Part shown: piece after piece, positions 50,211-61,910 of the stretch
How positions within the stretch are numbered: the first letter of the stretch is position 1
Layout: the number at the start of each line of letters is the position of its first letter
Source: Callaeas wilsoni
Taxonomy: Eukaryota > Chordata > Aves > Passeriformes > Callaeidae
Direction of reading: 5' to 3'
Length of the DNA: 64,000 nucleotides
NCBI GenBank assembly: GCA_013398955.1
Contig: VWPU01005228.1
Span: 197,642-261,641 of the forward strand
Notes under the pieces: generated by a model
Seen by the model: the letters and a program-made list of their open reading frames with translations, nothing else
Database searches by the model: none
Told to the model about the DNA's origin: nothing
Made by a program: the position numbers and the translations under genes

Positions 50211-53200
50211 CCTTACAACCAAGCCATTCTTGGATGCCACAATTCTGTATTAAAGGAACATAACAAAACCAATATAAACTACCACATTTCAGCATTAGCT
50301 CAATGGTTCTGTAACTGCCACTATAAATTCAATGGATTCATTGCATTCACACAGTTACTAGGCATAACTCTTTTCTTCTGTCATAATAAAAGTTTCATTT
50401 TCCCCAGGTGAGCATTACAGAGATTTTCCTCTGACCCTTTTATACTTTGATCTTGGCAAAGGTCTCACAGAAGGCTGCCCTCAGCTTTTAAGGGCTTGGG
50501 TTATGACTGAAATCTTTAAGGAAGACAATTTTTCCTTAAAAAGAATGTGCTGTGATGGTACAGTGAAAAATAAAAAGAGTTATCTAAGTTAACACACTAT
50601 GAAAAATATGATTCTAAAATACACATCTTCTGTATTCGTCAGCTGCAGAATAAAATCAGGGAAATTTAATGAGAATAGAGTGGAATAGGATAGATAGGGA
50701 AAAATTCAGGGAAAAGGTACTAGTATAGCAAAATTACTTGCATACAGCTTCCAAAAGAAGCAAAATACACATAATCAAAATTAGGAAAGTAAAAATTGTG
50801 GAAAGTTACGGAAATATTTTGTAATAACAGAACTTAAAAAGACCTGCTTAGAAAGCCTACATAGCTACATTCTTTTTTCAGAAATTGTAGAACTCCTGTG
50901 TCTGAATGAAAAGTTTTATGTCTTTCTACTTCTTTCTCTTTCTTTCTTTTATTAAATGACTTTCATTGTTAATTTAAGAAAATAGCATGAAGACTTAATA
51001 AAAAATTTGCCACACAGTCCTAGGCACACCTATTCATAATGAGGGTCTTTTCTGGATTAGTACTGTCTCTAGCCACCTGTCTTCTGCTTTTGCCAGACTT
51101 AGCAAACATCCATGACAGATGCTGCAGAAGTAGCATCTGCTTAGTTTTCCAGATCTCTCTTGCTGTTCTCTTAGCCAAAACAAGGGGGAAGAGATGATGA
51201 AACTTTATTTTCTATGCCTATTGCATGTACATGCTTACTAACAGAAAATCCAAATGAAAATATTGATGAGTGGGATCCAGGACTTGACTTAATCTTTATC
51301 ATCTTTGCTGCTAACCAGTTTCTTTGCCTCTTCTCAGTTTTTGTGAAGTGATTTTAATGCTAATAGTAGTCTCGGTAAGAAAAAGTCAAGATAGGGGATC
51401 TGAACATTTCAAGATAAAACTGTAAATACACTTAAATTACAGAATGTGCTATTAAAAATGGCTGTTAAAACATTGAAAATACAAGTAGATTTCCACTGCT
51501 CTAAGTACTGAAAGAGATCTGATTTTTTTTTTTAATACAGCTGTTCTGATAGCGTTGCAAGAGTGCATAACATTAACAGGCGTTTTATCATTATGTCATG
51601 CAGTTCTTGTCTGAGTGGAATTATCACGAAACATAGTAGTAAAATCTAAAAATATAGTATATTATTATAAACTAGTAAATCAAAAGTAAGCAATCTCACC
51701 CCAAATAGTGTTTCCAGATGGACAATGAGATATATCTGGGATTTCTAAATCAATAAACCAAGCTCCGTTTATTCCTATTGAATATTCTTGCAGCAGATCA
51801 CCAGTGTCTAAAGTACAAAATATTTAGAAAAATGGTAAAATTCAAACCTTTCAGGTTAGACTGAGTCTTTGGATTGATGGAGTCAGCAGCAAAACCTAAG
51901 AAACAGTGTGCATTAACCTGATGGTCACTGCTTAGGGAAACCTATGGATGTCTCAGCAAGATTAAGTTCCACTAGCAGATGAAGTTTTATAATTTTAGAT
52001 GTTCCAGGATATCCAGTCTGGGCTTTATCTGCAACTCCAGAACGTAATGGGCCTTGAATCATTGTTAGTAACCTGATATGCAAGTCTCAGATAGTCTAAA
52101 GCATCTTAAAAGAAACAGGATGCCTAAGTTTGAGGAATTGTATCATTTCCAGAGAGACAATTTTTTCTTTTTGATTATTGTCAGGAGATGTACTTATTGT
52201 CTGCAGAGTATAGCAGAAAAATACACTCTGTAACACTTCTGTTATTAATAGAAAAAGATTGTAATCCCCCAAGATAAGTTTAAAACATTTTTATTATAAT
52301 CATAGTGCTATAGTAATTCCTATATTATAATTATATTTAATGGGTTATAGTTATAGAACAGCAATATAATCTAAAATGCATTATGTATGCACCCCAAACA
52401 GGCTTTCAGTACCATTATACAATGGGTGTCATGATATTTTCTGGCACTAATTGTTTAAAAGGATTAATATTTTCCCGTTTGTTTCCTGTGGCCACAGTAT
52501 GAGCAAATTGCAACTCTTATAATTTTTTTTAATTGAGAAATAGTTGCTGTTTCCTGAATTACGTATCTATGTTCTTTTTACCTATGGAAATTTTAACACA
52601 ACAAGAGAGCTATACTTCTGAGTACCCATAATAAGACCATGTATTGGTTACCTTGGCAGAACTCCCTGGAAATGTATTCAGGATTTTAGAGCAATACATT
52701 TTGTAAGTTACATAAGGCTCAGCTCTCAGCCAACACCTCCCAATTACCTCTCACGGATGGTGCTTTACCTTCAAATGAACTCCATGAAACCACTAGTAAA
52801 AAGGCAGTAGAAAGTTAAGGCATCAATTATCCAGCACCACAAAGTGCTTAAATGCAACTTTAATGCCTAGACAGATCATTTAGAACTGAAATTTAAAGCA
52901 CAGTGAGCCCATTTTAAGCAAAATGTACTATAGATTTGTAAGAAAAGGAACTACGGAAGATATTGAATGGTCAGAGATTTAGATTAGAAATAAAAGGCAT
53001 ATTTAATAGATAAAGAACATATTTTTTGCAGGTGGAAGTGCCTTTTCCAAGGCAAATATTCTGCAAGAAACAAAGATGTCTAAAATTCCTATATATGGGC
53101 ATATATATGGCTTCGTATCACAAGGCTTTAGCAACAGTAAAGTGTTGAAGAAGTCAGATTATTCACATGCTCAAATTCATTAGCTCTTCTGGGTACTCAG

Positions 53201-54850
53201 CAAAGACCAAGACTTACGTGAAAAATCTTCAGAACAAGAGCTAATGTGAAAGTTCTTCTGCAGCCTCAGGGAAGCAGCAGTCTTGCATCCTCTGCCCTTC
53301 TGCATTGTTATTATATGTAAGAAAGCCATGAGCAATCTCTTACTGAACATTTCCCCATCCTCACTGCGCAAGGCAGTGCTGAGCACTGATAGTAAAATTC
53401 CACTCCTTCAGAGGAAGACCTGAAAGACTACACGAGCCCTTTGCTCCGCTGCACCCTTGCCCTCTGTTAACAGTAAAATAGCAATTTTTCTTGTTGATGT
53501 GTTAAATCATATATTCTTGTGATTTAATATCTTGTGTTTATTTATTTTTTGGAAATACCTGAGAGCTAAGTGACTCAGCAGACACCTGTACTAAGTAAAA
53601 GCAGTGAAAAAAGAGTCAAAAAGTAAATTTAGTATCTCCATCTGAAAATAGTTGTTTATGTGTAAAGGAACAGAATATACAAATCCTCTTTTAATGAACC
53701 TTTGTTGAAAACAACCACTATTGATTGAACTCTGATTCTTTTATCAGGAGCACATTAAAAGTAATAGAATGCACAGAGCAGTGCAGTGGCAAAGAAGAAA
53801 AATTATTTTTCTGTCCAGATAGACATCAGTAAATCATCACTTTACATTTACTTCTTTTTCTTCTGCTGCACAGAATTTACTTTTAGAAAGTGATCTGCTT
53901 TCCTCAGATAGAAAGCTTTTTTGGATTTTCAGAAGTACTTTTGACACTGTCACAATCTAAAAATTTCAGAAAAAATATTTACGAACACCTCTGAATAGGT
54001 TTTGCTTGTGATTTAATTTTAGCTAATAAAATAGTTATTTAATATCTACACTGCACTTCTCTGTTACTGGAAATGAACCACTAGATGACACACAGAAAAT
54101 ACTCCTGGACTCATTTTACCTATGCATCTGCTTTAAGTGTGCAATACAAAGGAAGTTGTCTCTTCAGAGAGAGTTTTGTAATTTAGCATTCAGATTACTG
54201 AAAAAAAGTTTCCTTGTCAGTTTCAGAAATGCACTAACAAATTCTATTTTTTCATAATGTCCGGAGAATCACAGTACTGCAACACCAACCCATGAAAGTG
54301 CTGGGTGAAAGACTGAAACTTTAAGAAATTAACTGAACATGATTTGACTTCTATCCCTTTAATTGCACATTTACAATATTTTTAGCCCACCCTCATGCTT
54401 TATCCTTTCTCAAGAGGATAAGACTCCAGGCACCAAGCAATATACTCCACTTTCAAACTTCCTTTACTTAGTAGACTTTAATATGAGCAGAAAAAACTGG
54501 TGGGTTCAAAAAGACTTAGCAAAGCAAAATATGATTAAGCTTCATTAATGTAACGATAATATATTTTGCATGTGAATTCTTGGACTATATTGTCAAATCC
54601 TTGCAGGTAGTTTCTATTTAGCGAGCTTGCTACTTACAAGAGATTTAGCAGGAATCTGTAAAAGAATCCCTCACAATAAGATACTTACAGTCATTTGAAA
54701 GATGGTTTTTGCAAGGTTTCATAAAAGAGATACACACGTATTTGTATATGAAAGAATGGAAATTGCAAGTGAATCTGGCCCTGAGCATAGAACAGGTGCA
54801 GGCCAGTATTGTTAACTAGAGCCTCACACCATGTAATAGCAAGATGATTC
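50211..54850. other. AT-rich unique stretch, no gene seen
   Basis: No exon, RNA gene or transposon recognised over 4.6 kb. The minus-strand open frame at 53180-53386 and plus-strand frame at 54363-54548 have no known domain. A TTTC-rich tract lies near 50925-50950. Confidence 0.5.
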
Positions 54851-54851
54851 T

Positions 54852-54888
54852 TCTATCTATCTATCCATCTATCTATCTATCTATCCAT

Positions 54889-54921
<33 letters not shown>

Positions 54922-54935
54922 AATCCATCTAATCT
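54852..54935. repeat. Compound (TCTA)n-(CCAT)n microsatellite
   Basis: TATC/TCTA units pass into an ATCC/CCAT block of about ten units with rare changes (ccgt, caat). It is a likely length-variable locus. Confidence 0.95.
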
Positions 54936-54946
54936 ATCTCTCTATC

Positions 54947-54970
54947 GTTCTAGTTCTAGTTCTAGTTCTG
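54947..54970. repeat. (GTTCTA)n hexanucleotide tract
   Basis: Four GTTCTA/GTTCTG units just after the tetranucleotide block. Confidence 0.9.
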
Positions 54971-55242
54971 TTTTTGGAATTCCTAAAGAATAGTGACTTG
55001 TGTGAAATACAATATCTTACATGATTTATAGGAATTCCAGAGCATTATGTTTGTATGCATATGTGTGTCAGGTTAACACAATATCATTTTTAGTGGGGGT
55101 GGAGAAAAGCCACAGAAGTTGCTTCTGAGAGAGAAGCTCCTCGAAACTTCTACTACGTCCAGCAGAGCCAATCCCTAGAGGCTCTGATGATTGACATACT
55201 GACTGGCCCAATTAGAGAAGTTAGCAACGCCTCTGTGATGAC

Positions 55243-55250
55243 ATATTTAA
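55243..55250 (+). promoter_or_regulatory. TATA-like box of the LTR
   Basis: ATATTTAA followed by gaaggg, at the same place relative to upstream motifs as in the 7.7 kb LTR (7886-7893). It probably marks the U3/R promoter of the element. Confidence 0.55.
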
Positions 55251-55289
55251 GAAGGGAAAAAGGTGCACAAGCTCTCTTTCCTCCTAGCC

Positions 55290-55640
55290 TCCGAGGAGCG
55301 GTGAGGGACCCGCTGGGCCCCTTTCTGGTGCGGTCAGGGCGGTTTCTGGTGCGGCCACTGGTGTCATGCTGCCGCAGGCCATCCTGGCGCTGCAAGTGGC
55401 CATGGCGGCCAGGGCCAGGGGTGGCCGGGGCCCTTTCCCGGTGCAGCCGCTGGGGTCATGCCGCCGGGAGGGCCACCGTGGCACCATAAGCAGCCATGAG
55501 GTTGAGATCATGCAGCCAAGGCCAGAAAGGGCCAGGGACAGGAGTGGCCACTGCCATGACAGTCCAGAAACGGCCACACGGCTGGGACCACATGGCTGGG
55601 GTAGCGCCATGTGGCCGCTGCCATCTTGGCACGGCTCGCA
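55290..55640. other. CpG-rich segment inside the LTR
   Basis: Many intact CpGs in sequence such as gaggagcggtgag, ggtgcggtcagggcgg and ccgccggg. Internal direct repeats: tttctggtgcgg at 55322 and 55343 (21-bp step), and a 33-bp unit at 55343-55375 echoed at 55434-55466. Overlapping open frames on both strands here are a by-product of high GC and few stops. Confidence 0.75.
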
Positions 55641-56828
55641 ATGAACTTTATTTGCTTAGCCACTTTTAGCCAGCCATGCTGCGGACAGAAGGGCAGAAGC
55701 GGTGTCAGCACCTTTTCCTTTTTGGCATCCCGCATGAGGAGAGGCACTGAGTGGAGCCGGCAGCTGGTGCAGCTCATGTGGTACTGGCAGGGACCACGTG
55801 ACCAGCAGCGAGCGCCATGGTGAGAAATTCCCCGATGCGGAGCCCAGACAGAATCAACTTTTCAACGCTGCAGAAGTCTACAAAAACTTTTCAATTGATA
55901 GAACTTGAGAGCAAACGAACCTAAGAACACTAATTCTCTCCCGAGTCAGAGAAAAGGAAAAGGTGAAAACACGTGAGGAGAGCAACATGGCTACACTAAA
56001 GTGGTGCAAAGGAGGGAGGCGGAGGAAGGAGGACGTGCTCCAAGCATCGGAGCTGAAATTCTTCTGCAAGCTGTGGTGACAACTATAATAAAACAGTTTC
56101 CCTGTAATTCATTAAGTGCATGGGGGATATGCAGAATTCACCCACAGCCCATGAGAAAAAGGTACTCGCATTGGAGCATGTGGATGCTGAGAAGCTGTGA
56201 TCTGGTGAGAGGCTCGAACAGAGAGAGAGAGAACCCTTGTTTCCAGGAAGAGAACCTTTGCTTTTATACCAGAACAGTTCATCCTTAAAAATTAGACCTC
56301 ATGAAAAAAAGCAGTTGTGGGAAGACTGCTTTGACAATGGGAGGGGTTCACATTGCAGCTGGTTCGGGTGAGACTGCTACTAGTGAAAATTAGAACCATG
56401 TTGGCAAAGTTCACAGAGAACTGTCTCCTGTGGGAAGGACCCCATGGCATAGGAAAAGAGACTTCTCTCCCTAAATGAACTGAAGAAGGCTTTTTTTAAA
56501 AAAAGTGACAAACTGACTAAAAACTCCATGTTTTGTCTCCCGGCGCTGTCAGTGGGAAGGAAAAAAGGGCTGGGGGGTGGGAAAGGTGTTCTAAAGGTTT
56601 ATTTTAATCCTCATTATCCTCTCTAAATTCTTTTAATAATTTTTTCTTTATAGCTTTTAAAGTTTTGAGCCTGTTTTGGCCTTAAAGTGTTTTCTCTGAA
56701 TCCTTATTTCACCCCATGAGCCATTTAATTTTTCTTTCCCCCTCCTCTGCTCAACTATAGCAGAGGAGAATGAGTGAATTATTTTCTCATGAATGCACTG
56801 GCATTTAGCCAGCGTCCCACCCACAACA

Positions 56829-58090
56829 GTATATTTGAGTAAATTCTAGCTATTTTTTGAAATTTCGTCTAAGAAAATATACTCTGGAGAAGATTTTACA
56901 TAGAACATTTCAACAGATGATTGCTGTTTGACCAGAAATGTAGCTGTATTTCCAGTGCTCTCCAAATGCTGCTAGTTTAGTTTTGATTTATTCACTGTAA
57001 ATGGCTTTGATCGGAATTGAAGTAGCAATGAAAACAGAAATCATGATTCATGATTTCATTAGTCAGAGGAAATGGTACATCTCTCAACATGATATCAAAG
57101 TTAGGTCCAACTGTTAGTTGACCAATAAATTTTATTTTTCAAGGTGTAGATACGTCAGCAATATCAGCACTGACAACTTCATTTCTCACATATTCACTTT
57201 TTTATCTTGCTACATTGGTGGTCATTATTTCGGATATTCTTGTATAGTACTATACCAGTGTGGTTAATATCACAGGGATTTTTATGGAAATCAAAATAAA
57301 CTGTCCACGAGCTGACAAAAAAACCCATAAAAAGATATTATTTCATATCCAAACACATTCATTTTCTGAATATATACTTCAGAAATAAATTATTTAATAA
57401 ATATATACATTTAGAAAAACAATATAGATAAACAAAAACTAAGCATTTTCTTGTTTTTGTTTAAAGTGCTAAATATCTTTAAGTCAATGAAGTCTTTGTC
57501 GATAAAGTTATAGAAAAATGAAGATAAAAATAATGGAATACCACATTTAGAAGCATAAGATCAGAGAACTGATGTTTATAAATTACTCCTTATCTTTTTT
57601 CCCACAGAAGAGGTTACTAGGGAAGGCATTTATGTACCAAGAAGTAATATACAGTTTTTAAGTATACAATCGCTCTTTCTTTTCAAATAAGGTGGAACTA
57701 TGAACTGAAAGCAGTAAAAATGTCCATCATTTTTGAGGGGGAAATAGGAAACTAATTTCATATTAGGAACTACCTGATTAAATTGCCTCAAATTTATGTC
57801 ACTATTTTTCATTTACTCACAGACTTATCTTAGGAAAAGTTGAGATTCGTCTTTGTGTCAGGTTGTCTATTTCTGCAAAGAGATCAAAAAATCTGGGAGC
57901 AGTTAGTTCGAACACTGGAAATCAGACAGTATCTATATTTATTTGCATTAATTCCCTGCTCTCTGCATGAGACATACATGCAATATAACACCTTTCCCAA
58001 CAAACATATATCAATGTCATATTTGTTTAAAGAAAGATGTAATAAGGAGATTGCTCATTAATAACTTCTAGGAGGCTGGAGTGAGCAGAT
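56829..58090. other. AT-rich unique stretch
   Basis: No gene or repeat recognised. Short open frames at 57630-57812 and 57840-58061 lack domains. Confidence 0.5.
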
Positions 58091-58094
58091 TGAA

Positions 58095-58410
58095 ATCCAG
58101 AAATCCAGAAGGATTCCCATAGTAAGTGTTTAAAATAAGGCAAAATGAGCCCGAGCATTAACATGCAGGCCATTCAATGTGTGTACTAGGCCGTTGTTTG
58201 CTCTTATTTCTTTACCCAGTATAACAGCTGCCAAACTCAGAGCCACAGCAGACAAGCTGCTTCACTGTGCATCACATCTCACCTTTCAAGCTCTGCTTAA
58301 AATAAGTCCTTTTCAAACACCAACATTCTGCTAAATGGTGATGCTTTGACAGTCCTTCCAATGTGTGAAACAACCTAATTGACAGCAAACTAGCAATACC
58401 CAGAGTCACT
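58095..58410. promoter_or_regulatory. Candidate conserved non-coding element or cryptic exon
   Basis: Complex, low-repeat sequence between AT-rich flanks. A pyrimidine-rich tract ending 'ttatttctttacccag' at 58205-58220 resembles a splice acceptor, and one frame after it stays open for about 36 codons to a stop near 58333. The peptide has no motif I know, and no donor site is convincing. A CNE is the more likely reading. Neither conservation nor transcription can be tested here. Confidence 0.22.
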
Positions 58411-60079
58411 GAAGTGTCTATGCTGCTCTGGCAAGAATACCATGATGGAGTTATATCCTGGTGTGTTATGGGAGTTCAGACAAGGCATCCTGCTCTGTAC
58501 CCTGCACTGCATGATGATGCCAGAGTCCTACCTGTCTGGTCTCTATGAAACAGAGGACTTGGCAGCAAGAAATGAGCTGTTCTGTCAGAATGAGGTGAAC
58601 TATACCCTAAATAGAATATGCCTTCAGTTCACTGGTCCTGGATGAAATTCAGTTCTCGGGTTTTTTTGGTTTTTTTGTTTTCATTTGATGTCTGTCTTCC
58701 AACAATTTATGAAACCTTTCATATGTATGGCCAGGGCAAGAGAGATTGGGCCTACATGTCTGAGCTACACTTGCATGAAGCCTCATCTGAGTATTGGAAA
58801 CAACAGAATGATTCAAACCAAGAGGGATTCCCAGTTTCTTGGACAAATAGAAGTGCACTGCTCATCAGGCTATGATTTGCTACTTTCTATCCAATTCCAC
58901 ACTTGGCTTTCTTTATGATAAAGTTCCCACCAACCACAGCTTCTTTTCTTTCTAACAAAAGGAGACAATAGCAAATTCCCTTCAGTCACTTACAGAGAAA
59001 TAAAATGTATACATTTACATGTCCTGGTATATCTGGTGTATCTTTCTCACAAGAAAGTGTTATTTTTGCTTCTCTTTGTGCTGATAATTTTGATCATATT
59101 ATATGGAGTAATCACAGTACTGTTCCATTAGAATCTGTGTGCTTTGTATAGAAAGACAGTAACTTTTCTGTCTTTTAGACATAGGAAAAGTGAGACACAG
59201 AGAGGAATTGCTTGACCAGTTGTTATTCAGCTTACTCACCTCCTTGACAGCACAGGCAGAAGCCAATGCAGTGTCGTACTTCTTATCATAATGGAAGAAC
59301 TTGCTTAAGAAAACAGTTTAACTTCCTGTAATCCCATAGCAAAACTGTTAGTAAGAAAAAAATAAAACTAAAATATCAAATTTTGGAGTCCTCTTAAATA
59401 TAGCAGATTTGAAAGGACTCTACTGATAACACATAACTATGAATCAAAGTTCTCACAGAAAACCAGCTTTTTTTTATTTTTAGTTACTACTACAACGTTA
59501 TAATTAAAAAAAAAATACTTAGCAGTTAAATTAACAGAGTAAAGAAACTATAACAGCCATTAAAGTTTTGTTCCTTAAATTACAATAACATTTATGCAGT
59601 CTTGTCTTCACCTCTGTAAACCTTTTTGTTGGGCATTTTTTGAAGATTAGTGTAAGCATCTTTATAAAGTGTCATTCAAAATGAGATGAATATGGATGGC
59701 TAATGAGCAAAGCAGTAGCAGTAGAGTTCTGTTTTCAAAAGCTGAAGCTCTTGAATATATTTGAAGAATGCCTGTATTATTTTTCCAAATTAAAAACAGA
59801 GCTAAACAAAACCAAATCTGAAGAAAGAGAGCTGAGATATGTTTGATTTTCCTAGTTGAAAGGGAATTTCAATTTGAATTGAAGAATGTTTCATAATAGC
59901 TTACAAGTAATAATTTTTCCAATTGCTATACTGTAGAAATGGAAATTGGAGATTAAAAGTCCATAGAAGAAAGGCTCTGTAGGATCTTTTGTTAGGTATA
60001 TTCCCATAGCTGTCATACCCTTTCTATAAGATAGTTCAGAGAACCTAGATCAGTTTGAAATATATAGAAAGCATTTGAT
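58411..60079. other. Unique stretch, no gene identified
   Basis: Overlapping open frames at 58442-58645, 58618-58875 and 58685-58918 show no known domain. The rest is AT-rich. No repeat family recognised. Confidence 0.5.
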
Positions 60080-60530
60080 CAAACAGAGAAGCGAGGTGAC
60101 AGTAAGTCATCAGGGCTGCACAGCATCTCCCTGAGATATCTGGCAACCATCATATATAAAGCTGCAGAACTGCTGACCAATATGTGTGCAACCTATCTTT
60201 AAAAAGAACTACAGTGAGACATCAGTAATTTCAGCATCACTATCACCGCTCTGACAGAAGGAGTGTCCAGTGTAATCTCCAGTTCTATGAATGAGTCTAG
60301 GCTTTTTCAAATAGACTTGAGCATGAATGAACACAAATCAATACAATTTGGAAAATCATAACTAAAAATTGCTGAAAAATACCCATGTGTTTATGAAAAC
60401 AGATCTGACAGCTGCAACTGGGGAAAGAGATTTTGGACTCCCAACAGAGTCAGTACTCTGAAATCAGTATGCAGTGGCAGAAAACAAAGTCAACAAAATC
60501 ATGAGCATATTCAGGATATATTATTTCTGC
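60080..60530 (+). mobile_element. Decayed LINE fragment, CR1/L3-like
   Basis: Phrases such as 'aaagctgcagaactgctgac', 'caatatgtgtgcaacctatc' and later 'ctctgaaatcagtatgcagt' followed by 'gtcaacaaaatcatgagc' recall the ORF2 and pre-3' parts of old CR1-type LINEs, in the right order for the plus strand. Divergence is high and no frame remains. The identification rests on remembered patterns. Confidence 0.45.
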
Positions 60531-60856
60531 CAGGTTTCTGTTTACTGCCTAAAGAATAATCATAATTTTTTTGTTTTGTAGTTACCATTAAAAAACCTGA
60601 TTCATTAAATATCCACCAAAGATTCTTCTCTTGTTCTAGCATAAAATGTTCAGTTGCAAGGGATTATTGTTCTTGTGACAGAGTGGACCTGTCTCTAGTA
60701 AATTACCTGGAAATTGTATATTTTCCTGCAGATACTGAAGCAACTTTTCTGGAAAGCCTTTCTCAGGCTGATCTTTTAAATTTGTCTGACTTGTGTGGCT
60801 AAAATTCACCTGCAGTTATAACCCGACAGTAGCTATTTCAGGTAAAAAAATTATCT
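60531..60856. other. AT-rich spacer
   Basis: Nothing recognised between the LINE fragment and the LTR. Confidence 0.5.
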
Positions 60857-61910
60857 TGTGATGCGTTGACCTTGGCTGGATATCAGGTGCCCACCAAAGT
60901 TACTCTATCACACCTCCCCTCAGCTGGAAAGGGGAGACAAAAGACAACAAAAGGCTCATGAGTTAACATAAAGATAAGTAGAGATCACTCATCAATTATT
61001 GTCATGGGCAAATCAAACTCTACTTGGGTGAAATTAATTTATTACCAATCAAATCAGAGTAGGGTTATGAGAAATAAAATCTTATCTTAAAACACCTTCC
61101 CCTCATGCTTCACTTCTTCCTGGGTTTAACTTTACTCCTGATTTCCCTACCTCCTCCCCCCAGCAGCAGCAAAAGCGCCAGAATCGGAGGCAGAGGTCAA
61201 TCTCTGATGCTGCTTCCTCCTCAGGGAAAAGATTCTTCATATTCTTCCCCTGTTCCAGTGTGGAGTACCACCCATGGGAAACAGTCCTCCATGAACTTCT
61301 CCAATGTGGGTCGTTCCCACAGGCTGCAGTTCTCAAACTCTTCCAGTGTGTATCCCTTCCGCAAGGTGCAGTCCCTCAGAGACAGACTACTCCAGTACTG
61401 GTCCTCCTTGGGGTCATAACTCTCACCAGCAAAAATGCTGAAGCACGGTGTCCTCTCTCCACAGGTCCACAAGTCCTACTCAGGAGCCTGCTTCAGAGTG
61501 AGGTCCTCCAAGGCTGCAGGTGGATTTCTGTTCCACTATGGACTTCCATGGGCTGGAGGAGCACAGCTGCCTCATCATGGTCTGCACCACAGGCTGCAGG
61601 GAAATCTCTGCTCTGTTGCCTGAAGGACCTGTTTGGTGCCTGCAGGGCTGCTGCAGAAGTGTTTCACATATTCTCACTCCTCTTTCCAGCTGCATGTGCT
61701 GTTGCACAGCAAATTTTTCCCCTTCTGAAATAGGTTAATCCAGGGGCACTACCACCATCACTGATGGACTCACCCTCAGCTAGCAGTGGGTCCATCCTGG
61801 AGCCAGGTGGCATTGGCTCTGTCAGACACAGGGGAAGCTTCTGGCATCTTCTCACAGAAGCCACTCATGTGGTCCCTCCACTACCAAAACCTTGCTGCAT
61901 AAACCCAATA
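60857..61910 (-). mobile_element. Solo LTR of an avian ERV, minus strand, near full length
   Basis: Read on the minus strand, the LTR starts near 61910 and passes 'ttttggtagtggagggacca', 'gcttctgtgagaagatgcca' and 'aagcttcccctgtgtctgac'. A decayed TATA region (61724-61737) is followed by units containing 'cctgcagcctgtggtgcaga'. Next come four tandem units (starts near plus positions 61255, 61301, 61343, 61392; period 42-49 bp), then 'ggtaataaattaa' with an AATAAA signal (61038-61043) and an end 'ggtcaacgcatcaca' at 60857. It is related to the LTRs at 7.7 and 55.1 kb. Open frames of up to 157 codons on its antisense strand (61260-61733) are not genes. No internal viral sequence is present. Confidence 0.9.
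61255..61440 (-). repeat. Tandem units inside the LTR
   Basis: Four diverged units of 42-49 bp, each with a 'ccagt(g/a)' start and a 'gcagtcc'-like middle on the plus strand. They are a built-in feature of this LTR family. Confidence 0.75.

Larger units (their letters stand above)
55062..56828 (+). mobile_element. Long GC-rich solo LTR of an avian ERV
   Basis: The element runs from a TG edge ('tgtcaggttaac' at 55066, or TGTG at 55062) to 'cccacccacaaca' at 56828, about 1.76 kb. Near the 5' side are 'cagagccaatccctagaggc' and 'caacgcctctgtgatgacat', then a TATA-like 'atatttaagaaggg' (55243 on), which I recognise from the LTR family also present at 7.7 and 61 kb. The 3' side has the 'ctcatgaatgcactggcatt' and 'agccagcgtcccaccc' ending typical of that family. 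In between lies a CpG-rich block (55290-55640). If the start is 55062, 'gcata' before and 'gtata' after could be a decayed 5-bp target duplication. No partner LTR or viral coding sequence is seen. Confidence 0.82.

Noticed and set aside
54852..54935. Regularly spaced repeats that might suggest a CRISPR-like array
   Set aside because: Units are contiguous tetranucleotides with no spacers, and the DNA is vertebrate.
55187..55823. Several overlapping open frames on both strands
   Set aside because: They arise from the GC-rich, stop-poor core of the 55 kb LTR. The overlap on both strands and the Arg/Pro/Gly bias mark them as by-products.
61260..61733. 157-codon open frame on the plus strand
   Set aside because: It is the antisense of a minus-strand solo LTR. 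The residues come from LTR tandem units and show no protein family.
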